The notes under the pieces are model-generated. The model searched no databases, was not told the origin of the DNA, and was given only the letters and a program-made list of their open reading frames with translations. Shown piece after piece: positions 56,383 through 64,000 of a stretch of DNA of 64,000 bases. This DNA comes from Venturia oleaginea (taxonomy: Eukaryota; Ascomycota; Dothideomycetes; Venturiales; Venturiaceae). A program made the translations under genes and the position numbers. The DNA lies in NCBI GenBank assembly GCA_013176395.1, contig JABMLP010000001.1:2170001-2234000 (forward strand), read 5' to 3'. Position 1 is the stretch's first letter. Each line of letters starts with the position of its first letter.

Positions 56383-57314
56383 TTAAGTAGCACCACCTTT
56401 GAACTTCTTAAAGATATAGCAAGCAGCAGCCTTGGTGTAAAAAGCGTCTGTGTTATAGAGCTTGGCGAACCCACTAACCACATGACCTTTCTCAGGCACA
56501 TCATCAGCGTTGCATGCTTCCGCAGCTTTTGCATCAAACACTCCATGTTGGTAATCGATAACGGCGTTGAGATCAATGAGTTTCTCGTTCTCGATGGGTG
56601 CTCCTGTCCACAGTCTGGCGGTTTGTGGACCTTTGCAGAGGCCATCGGCTTTAGGGTTCGACTCGCCTGCGCATATCTTGTGTACTCGATTAGCATATCC
56701 TGGAACGTTACGCTTCGGATGGGGAAATGTCGACTTACATCGTCTCCGGCGTTACAATAGCTTTTGCATTTATCCTTTACATCAGCAGGACAGGGCGGTG
56801 CGCCGAACATCGTGACGGCCAGCAAGTTCGGCTTCGCGGCTTGAGGGATTTTCGCAAGACTAGTCTTGACGACAACGGCGCCCTGTGAATGTCCACCGAG
56901 CACATACTTTTGCTGGGGACACGCTTTCGATATCTCATCGATGTGTTTCAAGATATCGTTCACGCCTTTCGTTTCTGTCGTGCAGCCGGACCAGTCGGCC
57001 TTGATTTCGATTTATCAGTTCAATCCTTTCCATCCGTGAGATGGTGTTTGCACATACAGGATAGTCGACTGCATAGGTTGACACGTCTGGAACTAATTTT
57101 TTGAGTTCTGTGATCAGAGAATTTGCTGCTCCACCGTATCCTTTCCTTTCCATTGTTCCTCTCGCTTTGTCGTATATCAGTCGTTCCGCGTTCACTGAGT
57201 TGGCCTATGGTTGGACTTACCGTGTATCAAATGTAGACCCGCGCATTTGACATCTTGTGCTGCAATCATGGGCAGCACAAGAGCCACGACAGACAACGTC
57301 GATGAAGACAACAT
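56383..57314 (-). CDS. cutinase/CE5-family secreted esterase, 251 aa
   Basis: Four exons: 57314-57221, 57164-57058, 56999-56739 and 56676-56383, with introns of 56, 58 and 62 nt beginning GTAAGT, GTATGT and GTAAGT. The signal peptide is residues 1 to about 19 (MLSSSTLSVVALVLPMIAA). RGTMERKGYG is the oxyanion-side region. GGHSQG holds the nucleophile Ser105. GDDICAG around residue 153 carries the expected Asp, and His198 (DYQHG) is the best candidate for the third residue. The Asp-to-His distance is about 45 residues, longer than the roughly 13 of classical cutinases, because of an insertion (NPKADGLCKGPQTARLW). This suggests an atypical cutinase or acetylxylan-esterase-like member, probably acting on plant surface polymers. 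Confidence 0.85.
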
Positions 57315-57589
57315 CTTGAATGGCGACAGGAGGGAAAATCTGAATTGGTGCAAGTATCGCGGTTATCGTGTGCAGTCTTGTCGTTAGTAATATCCTTACT
57401 CGTGACGGGAAAGAGGTCGCCCCCGGAAAATCTACCTTAATTAACATGCGACCAGTAGGGCGTGAAGGAACATTAACCGAAATCTTAGTAAGGAAAGGTG
57501 TCATAACGTTGATTGGAGGAGTCTCATTTATAGGACCCAGTACGAATACTGCGCTGCCGGATGACTACCGATCCTAATAATTATGGATT

Positions 57590-58650
57590 CTGCTATAAAG
57601 GTGTCGAGACCATGGCATGGAAGTAGGCAACCTTTGCCCTGGAATCTTCGAAACCCAGAACGACGTTCAGCTGCAAGGACAAAAATGTCACGAGCTTCCG
57701 TCTCTCTATCGCTACGTCGTCTGTGGATGAATCCGGGAATTTCACTCAGAGACTTGTCATTTTCCCTCACCGTAGAACGACAACGTTCCTTTCAGCATTC
57801 CATGACCACCAACACTTCGATATTTCTACCAATATCTGCAGGTGTGACGCGGTATGAAATAGGGCCGTCGGGTTGAATAACAAATGGGAAGATACCTTCA
57901 TTGAGTGCCGTGCTGGAATGATAGGCTACGCCGATGACGACCAGTTCGTAGTGTGCATCCAGTCCAATTCTGATCTTCTCAAAGACAGAGAAATATATCG
58001 GGCGGATGCCATAGTCATCGTCCGGAGATTTGTACTGAACAATTTTATGGCCATGATGACTCGTGGTTGAGCTAATGGATGACACAGCAGGGAGCTTGTA
58101 CCTGGATATCAAGTTTGTCCTGTACGAACATACCGCTTGTTATTCCCTGATCGGAATCATGATAGGAGTGTATCTAGCGAGCCTACGAGAAATGTCCAGC
58201 ACTACCGGTCTCTTATCAACTGGTTCCACTTCCATGTTTGGCTCCCGGCACCAATCTTTTCGCCACGCCGGGGCAGGATATGAAAAGAATACCAAGTATT
58301 CGGTGGATATGAGGCTGCGACGAGAGCATGAAGACTGCTGGAACGTCCAATCGCCCGTCTTCCACGCTGCATTGATAAGATACTTTAGAAATCGTCGGAT
58401 ATATCAATATTCAGAAATACTTGAAAGTGAGTACAGGGCAAGTCTAATCGAAGACCTGGTATCCCTGAGTCACAACTACTTCCAGATGCGACGATGATGG
58501 GGCACGACGTTTAATCGTAGATGCGGGGCTGGATTTGCTCAGTTTTATTTACAATTCTATTCTCGGGGGCGATTATCGTCTTGGTGTTCGGCGTATTGAT
58601 CTACTGGCAGCTTACTAAACAATGTCGGAAACGAAAGGCTATACAATGCT
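57590..58650. other. coding-like region, strand unresolved
   Basis: Both strands look coding. On the minus strand, 58112-57528 is one frame interrupted by a single TGA at about 57790 (left part YKSPDDDYGIRPIYF…VVIGVAYHSS; right part RENDKSLSEIPGFIHRR). It could continue upstream through an intron whose donor is CAG/GTACAAG and acceptor TTGTTCAG. On the plus strand, 58063-58497 encodes 144 residues (HAALIRYFRNRRIYQY) with a possible last exon after TTCCAG at 58488, ending GVRRIDLLAAY. I cannot decide which is real. No family is recognised. Confidence 0.3.
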
Positions 58651-59134
58651 GAAAACGAAAATGTCGTAGGAATAGCACGATTTGATGTTCTTTTGATGAG
58701 TGGTGGTAGCAGTGAGGGCCCAAGGACAAAATGGCGGACCGCCTGAAATTACTATGGTAGGTAGAACACCCCGCCTGGGCTAAGTAGTCGCAGCACTTGC
58801 TGAGAAGAACTCCCCCACCCCCCTCCGCTCTTTCATCACCAACTCTTGTGCACCCATCAGCAAATCGCGGAGGTGGCTAACAGCCCAGCCGCTGACTACG
58901 CCCCAAGCCATCCGTCGGACTGTCTTTATACACTCTATCCCATCTCAGGCGCCAATACTGCCAATACTACTCTTTTCACCGACATTGTAATTGCTGTGGT
59001 ACAATTGCTAATGAGCTGCGTGTACGATGGTACTGTGCTACTCGTGATATTACGATCGTGGAGGCTGAGCTGAATACAATAGAAGCTGCTTGCATTGGGG
59101 AAGTTAACCGCAAGGCGATACTGAGGGATAGTGC
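58651..59134. other. intergenic, no gene seen
   Basis: Short frames only, leading to the TA target site of the Tc1 element. Confidence 0.4.
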
Positions 59135-59136
59135 TA

Positions 59137-60479
59137 CAGTAGGGTCGCACAAGTTTCCGTACAGCCGAGATCGCTCAAAAAATGGTGATTCTTGTAATTA
59201 CATTATCGCGCTTTCAACGCGATCATTTTCGCTCATATTCTCGTATAATGTACAGTAATACCAGGGCTACAAAATGAGCCATTCAGTGAGCTATTTAGTA
59301 TTTTGTATGCCACCCATCTGCCGCCAGTAATGCCTCAACCCTCCTTGGCATTGACTCAAGTACAGCATCAAAATAATGTTGTTCAATAAGCCGCCAGGCC
59401 TTAATAAGTGCTTCTCCTAGAACCTCTCGTATATTGTCTACACCGCCAGTAACGTATTCAATCATAGGTTCCACTTTGTAGACCAATTCCTTGAGCCTCC
59501 GCCAGAGGTTTTCAATCGGGTTCATATCAGGACTGTAGGGCGGCGCATCTTGTAGTGGAATGAGGTTTTCCTTAAACCAGACTATAGTCTTTTTGGCTTT
59601 GTGGATAGGCGCGTTATCCTGCATAAATTTAAGGCCCGGTTCGTATACTGTAGGTAGCATTTCGTCGAGTAACTTGATATACGAGTTCGTAGAGTAGCCT
59701 TGACGCTTGCTCTCTAGGTCACGCTTAAGAATGTACAATTCAGAGCGCCCTACTTGGCCAGAGAAGCATGCCCAAATCATGATAGACACTCCTTTACCCT
59801 TCTTATAGGTATCAATCATTGAGGTCTCCCATTTTTGTCCTGGTGTGCGAAAACACCATGTTCTTGCCTTGCCGGTCCCTCGCTCAACTGAGCACTCGTC
59901 AGACCATATAATCTTCGCCCAATCTTCAGCTTTCCACGAGATGTGCTGCTCTGCTCAGAGCTTCCTGGCGTCAGCATGTACCTGTGTGAGGAAAGGGCGC
60001 CTTGCAGACCTCCAATTTGCGATTCCGTACTCTTTCAATATCCTCCTGTTGGTATCCTTCGAAAAATCGATGCAAGCCTGTCTTTTGACCTCCTCGTACG
60101 TTAACTTAGGCTGCGTACGTATAATGCGTAACAGAGATCGTTCATCTCGGTCTGTATACGAGCGTGGCCGGCCGCTGGAAGGTAGGGATTCGCCGTTCTG
60201 GCGTAATGGGGCCTTTTCAAGGCTGTATTGGATGGTGGAACGCGGTAGTTTTTGTAGCGCCGCAATTGCGCCTAAACTGAGCCCGGCTTCACGCTACGCA
60301 TCAATTTTGCCGCGTTGATATGGAGTAAGACGATGATTAGGAAGCCTCTGCGGGTTTATAGGAGTCAATGGCTTTCGTTGAGGTGGCATAATGGTAGTGC
60401 AAAGATAATGTGTTAAAAAATGAGAGGTGTAGATTTCGCGTTTTCGCTTAATTGTACGGAAACTTTTGCCCTAGTACTG
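59137..60479. mobile_element. Tc1/mariner-type DNA transposon
   Basis: Ends read CAGTA…GGG…AAGTTTCCGTAC on the left and the inverse on the right (imperfect over about 45 bp). TA target duplications lie at 59135-59136 and 60480-60481. The 1.34 kb body holds one transposase gene on the minus strand. The size and layout are those of a full-length Tc1 element. Confidence 0.85.
59295..60389 (-). pseudogene. Tc1/mariner transposase with two nonsense codons, 364 codons
   Basis: One frame runs from ATG 60389 to the stop at 59295. It is interrupted only by TAG at 60294-60296 and TGA at 59955-59957. The N-terminal bipartite helix-turn-helix reads GLSLGAIAALQKLPRSTIQY and LTYEEVKRQACIDF. The catalytic triad is visible: IIWSDECSVE (D), FMQDNAPIH (D) and SPDMNPIENLW (E). 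Everything except the two stops looks intact. Both stops could come from C-to-T changes (CAG to TAG, CGA to TGA), as expected from RIP or deamination. This is inference from two sites only. Confidence 0.85.
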
Positions 60480-60556
60480 TATATCCCGAGTCTTGATGTA
60501 GTATATCAGTATAATTATCTAGACTTGAGAAGAACTATTAACAGCATCAGTCTTCA

Positions 60557-60900
60557 ATGATCAGCAACCATCAACTTTCCATCTCCTCCAATATTCTCTT
60601 CTTTTCTCCATCTCCCATAACATCCCATCCAAATTCCCTCCTCCATCACCACAAAATAAAATTCCTCCTTGCCATCCCCACCCTCCTAACCCTCGCTACA
60701 ACATCTCCCCTATCAAACCCCAAAGCAAGTCAAGACCCCACCATTCGCCCCTAACAATCCCAACCTCCAACACAAACACCAGCGCCATAATCCATACCCC
60801 GCAAACAAGCCAAATCCACAAAAACCCCAATCCCCAAACCGCCCCGAACCAAATAACCCCCCCGCCTTCCCCATCCCCATTCCCTTCTATTGTTAGTAAA
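60557..60900. other. G-poor, C/A-rich tract with a possible small secreted protein
   Basis: The plus strand is nearly devoid of G over more than 300 bases, so all three plus frames stay open for long. The frame from ATG 60557 (65 codons) includes a hydrophobic segment (KFLLAIPTLLTLATTSP) that could be a signal peptide. The minus frame 60696-61025 is hydrophobic and Trp/Gly-rich. Composition alone explains both. Confidence 0.3.
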
Positions 60901-61280
60901 AAATACACCTTTATCTTCAATATTTCATAACAATTACCTCTAGTCTCCAGTCTTCGATCCGCTACGTATGGCTGAGCGAAGTCCATATCGTAATTTTGAT
61001 GTAGCTGGGAAGAGAAATACTCCAACCCTATACTTTATCTAATTGCAAGATAAATTTCAATCCACACCCGCAGAATCCCCGTTCACTTGTACTCCCAGAT
61101 CCAAGCCTTCGCAAGTCAAAGCAGCGTGATATGAGGAATTTTGATCCTGAAACGAATTGTCTATCGTAAGAACACGGGCCAGAAAAGGTAACTGAGGGCA
61201 AGGAAGCGCGTTGAATCTATCGATACCTTAAATACTACTTACGTTTTCCGTGCTTCTAGAGTCGAGATAACCATTAAGGG

Positions 61281-61317
61281 ATTTCAGGCAATATTTGTGT
61301 AAAATATTGCCTGAAAT
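61281..61317. repeat. perfect 16-bp stem, 5-nt loop hairpin
   Basis: Arms at 61281-61296 and 61302-61317 (ATTTCAGGCAATATTT and its exact complement) flank the loop GTGTA. No coding frame covers it. Confidence 0.9.
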
Positions 61318-61339
61318 TTATCGATATCGAATTGAAGCT

Positions 61340-61371
61340 AAATGATATTCTCTCTTAAGAGAATATCATTT
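61340..61371. repeat. perfect 14-bp stem, 4-nt loop hairpin
   Basis: Arms at 61340-61353 and 61358-61371 (AAATGATATTCTCT and its exact complement) flank the loop CTTA. A run of T follows from about 61376. Between the two hairpins lies the 10-bp palindrome TCGATATCGA (61321-61330). Confidence 0.9.
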
Positions 61372-61829
61372 GAGGTTTTTTTTTTTTGCGATAGACTCTT
61401 ATACCCGCAGAAGGTGAGATACAAAGATACTCCTTCACATATCAGAAGATGGATCCAGAAACAGATTTTGATTACGAACTAAGATATAACAGACCGCGAG
61501 AATAAGGAGACAATTTTTTTTCTTGTCTGTTTTCGTGCATCCAAGCTTATGATCTAGAATTCCAACCCCGACGCCTCTGGAAATAAAAGGAAGTGACAGG
61601 CTAGGGAAAAGAATTCCCAGATGAAAAACATGACGATCGTGGACCTCCGCAGAATGACAATGACTCCTATCAGAAAGAGATCCATATCGATAACCAAATG
61701 AAACCCAACTGATAGTAGAAAGAAACCCTTGCCCCATACAAGATAGACCCTGATTGAAACCTCGGATTTCAGCAAAGATTTGGTCCGATTTTCGTCCTTG
61801 TTACTGGCAGGGAGGTAGCGATGGATAGA

Positions 61830-62610
61830 TCAGACGGCGTCTGCGTCGAAACCGACGCTAGGGGCTTTCTTTTGAGCAAGCAAAGCAGTGGAGCTGGCAC
61901 ACACTTTGCATGCATGCACTTTGCCCGTATGCCCTATGTATCCTGAAGTGTTTGTGATTATAAAGGGATCGTCGTTTGTACCAGACGTACTAGCATTCGA
62001 GCACTCCCGCGCACAAGCCACTTACAGATATAGGCATCCAAAGAGTAAGCAAAGCGTATATGTCGGAACGCAAGCTTCGAATTGAATTTCGAAGTGGTTG
62101 GTTCGCAACCAGACAGCACGCATTCAAAAATACCCTCGATCTCATAGGATGAATGACTTTGTGAGTGCTCATTGGACAGATGGGCTGTGTTCCTGCCGCT
62201 GTAGCAGTCGGCTATATGCTCATCCATCCCAAGCTTGATGACTTGGACCCCACAATGAGCAAATTTGCATTGGACATTGTCATGTTTTTCTCGCGTGTGT
62301 TTGCCCAGTTTGTCTTTGCGCGGAAATCCACGATCATGACGGTCACAATCCTCGACGGGACAGTATAGAAGATGCAGCGTATGTTTGGTCCGGACGTAGC
62401 GCTCCATATCAAACTTCCTCGAGACTCAAAGTGGCATCCTGAGGCCGTGCATCGATGAGGCTTGATGTGTTGCTTCACATGTCTTTGCAATGCAGACCGG
62501 TGGTTTTCCGGTTGCTGAAGGTAGATACTAAGAGATAGGAGTGTCTTCCAGAATCTGAGAGCTGCTGAGAAACGAGATGTGAAGGTTGGGAAGAAATCTT
62601 GTCCAGGCAA
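61830..62610 (-). pseudogene. C2H2 zinc finger protein relic
   Basis: Zinc-finger-like pieces follow in order on the minus strand: LQRHVKQHIKPHRCTASGCHFES, then after a one-base shift RKFDMERYVRTKHTLH, then CPVEDCDRHDRGFPRKDKLG with KHTREKH, CKFAHCGVQ and CVLSGCEP. A last piece in another frame (61830-62021) includes GHTGKVHACKVCASS. The GFPRKDKLGKH fingers resemble those of Pezizomycotina C2H2 proteins often found next to other regulators. At least two frameshifts separate the parts. An intron might explain one of them. Confidence 0.55.
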
Positions 62611-62977
62611 CGAGAGCTCATGCGCCAGCTCAGCAGGAGGGCCGCCCTCGAAAATTTGAGGGCGGTCGATGGGCTCGTTTGGGGCTGAGCGCGAATGATT
62701 TCAGGCGACTGCGAACTTGCCCCGAGCCCGAGGCTTCAGCTCGCGAAGTCTGAGCAGAAATACCGTGCAAGAAAAATGGTTAGATTTCTGATGAGGATTA
62801 GGGAGGATAAGATTGAGTTGAAGAGGGAGGTCAAGTAGGAGGCAAATGACTCGTTCGGCTTGCCAACTGATATTTGTTTGACTCGCAGCCACTGTGACGG
62901 CACGGCATATCCATACGAAGGCACAAGGCACTTCAGAACATGTCACCGAATTACACTTAGGATCTAAGGTAGAGAGG
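62611..62977. other. no gene seen
   Basis: Flank between the C2H2 relic and repeat copy B. It includes a short inverted pair GGGCCGCCCTCGAAAATTT/AAATTTGAGGGCGG at about 62640-62668. Confidence 0.4.
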
Positions 62978-63063
62978 TAAGAGTTTCGTAAGGAAACTCC
63001 GACTAAGTAGAAAGTGCACGAGCCATGGCACGTGATTTAATGGTCACGTGCCGTGCCTTCACA
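62978..63063 (-). repeat. 86-bp palindromic dispersed repeat, copy B
   Basis: Inverted copy of the 29789-29876 repeat. By eye it differs at about seven positions, including two missing bases. The same two stem-loops are recognisable. No target duplication is obvious around this copy. Confidence 0.85.
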
Positions 63064-63576
63064 GCCACGATGGTATTGTTTGGCTCCCACAATTGATATC
63101 GACAACCAAATGAACTCCCGCCAAGTCCATTGACTGAATTGCTCATGTTAAAGCATCAACCGGGTTGCGTGTAATAAATTTCTGCCGTCTTTGACCGAAG
63201 ACCCGACTGTGGGGTTCAAATATATAGGATTACAATAATAAGATCATACTTAATTTCGCTATTGATCAGCCATAAAACAGACTGGAATTCAGGACTCTAT
63301 CTGGTCCTTCTCAGTGCCTCCGGCCGGTGTAGTGAAGCCAGAGTTGAAAGGCATCACGGTTATTCATTGGCTCGACTTCTCACCTCCTTCTGCGCGCTCT
63401 GAGGCCATTCCCTTAAAATTTTGCAAGACATGCAAGCTCGAATTTCCACCCAGCAATGATTCTGATAGAATTGAGATGTTGCGCAAATTGTGGAAACTAG
63501 AAACGGCGGGAGTCATGTCTGCAATTTGCAGAGCAGATGACTTGGAACACTAAACATATGATCATGAAAAATTCCC
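63064..63576. other. intergenic, no supported gene
   Basis: This is the 3' side of the TIP41-like gene. The 79-codon plus frame 63314-63553 has two CxxC-type cysteines but no recognisable domain. Confidence 0.35.
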
Positions 63577-64000
63577 TCATGTAAGTGTAATGCTTTCCAG
63601 CGTCCGATCAACCATAGGCATGAAATCGACGAGCTTCTGAGGATCTCGTAGCATCGCCGGCGCATCGTCTCTGGTAGCAGCAAGTTTTTGGCGCACCACA
63701 TCATACTTTTCTTCTCGTGCTGTGTATTCTCGGATGACCTGGCCCGTCGCGAACTCAACGAATATCCGGGTGTCTCGCAGTCGAAGAACCACGGCGTCGA
63801 GTCTGAGGAAGAATCTTGTCAGAAGAAGCAATCGTGCTGGCATGACTCTGATTTTGCAAGAAAGCATGGCAATTCCGTTGTCGGCGAGTTCATCTTCGTA
63901 CAGCATGACTTCGTCGAAAAATATGATGGGATCCGGTCGCGTCAACAGTGCCAGCGGAATCGGGGTTTCTGTTGGTTTGAGGGGTACCTCAGACGGCGTT
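63577..64000 (-). CDS. TIP41-family protein, C-terminal part, cut by the window edge
   Basis: The minus frame is open from the window edge to the stop at 63577 (141 codons visible). It contains the most conserved TIP41 block: DPIIFFDEVMLYEDELADNG, then IAMLSCKIRVMP, LLLLTRFFLRLDAVV and LRDTRIF. The preceding residues are Pro/Thr-rich (VPLKPTETPIPLALL), so the N-terminus and any further exons lie outside the window. TIP41 proteins bind Tap42/alpha-4 and regulate type 2A phosphatases in the TOR nutrient pathway. The end ESITLT* fits the short variable tails of the family. High identity of the core makes the family call firm. Confidence 0.9.
   Translation of the reverse strand, partial: TPSEVPLKPTETPIPLALLTRPDPIIFFDEVMLYEDELADNGIAMLSCKIRVMPARLLLLTRFFLRLDAVVLRLRDTRIFVEFATGQVIREYTAREEKYDVVRQKLAATRDDAPAMLRDPQKLVDFMPMVDRTLESITLT

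Noticed and set aside
29789..63063. Starship-type giant mobile element bounded by the inverted repeats
   Set aside because: No DUF3435 tyrosine recombinase captain gene is present, and copy A has its own possible target duplication.

Overview
This window is nuclear DNA from a filamentous ascomycete fungus (Pezizomycotina). The evidence is short 45-62 nt introns with GT...AG ends and CTAAC-like branch points, a Zn(II)2Cys6 regulator, a cutinase, and pogo/Fot1, Tc1 and Copia transposons. A Leotiomycete or a related plant-associated class would fit, but the class cannot be fixed from sequence alone. There are no bacterial operons, CRISPR arrays or convincing tRNA/rRNA genes.

Region 1 (1-19.5 kb) is mostly housekeeping and gene-dense. 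It holds two or three hypothetical genes, a probable RNA polymerase I initiation factor (Rrn11-like) divergent from a large RING-H2 protein, condensin SMC2 (five exons, 1179 aa), and a long disordered conserved fungal protein. It also has a DUF1330/ABM-like protein carrying an internal A-A-G-Y-M-I-P repeat insertion and a homopolymer frameshift, and a small secreted protein.

Region 2 (19.5-44.3 kb) is a transposon and relic zone. Three pogo/Fot1-type elements with TA target duplications each keep the transposase ends but have lost part or all of the catalytic core. One of them contains a young Copia retrotransposon with near-identical LTRs, a 5-bp target duplication and a primer site complementary to the initiator-tRNA anticodon arm. 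Decayed genes here include a MYND protein, an epimerase and a frameshifted hypothetical gene. Intact genes are a Zn2Cys6 regulator, a multi-pass membrane protein and a secreted M6-type metalloprotease.

Region 3 (44.3-64 kb) carries accessory and secretion-related genes: a short disordered protein, an extended-SDR reductase, a secreted repeat protein with dibasic (kexin-like) sites, a membrane prolyl 4-hydroxylase-like dioxygenase, a delta-12-type fatty acid desaturase and a cutinase. It also holds a nearly complete Tc1 element with two nonsense codons, a C2H2 pseudogene, two perfect hairpins side by side, and the 3' part of a TIP41-family gene cut by the window edge.

The genes do not form one obvious pathway. 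The most interesting items are the secreted repeat precursor at 47859-48418, the repeat-inserted DUF1330-like gene at 16694-18009, the shared build of the three core-deleted pogo elements, the inverted 86-88 bp palindromic repeat pair 33 kb apart, and the hairpin pair at 61281-61371.
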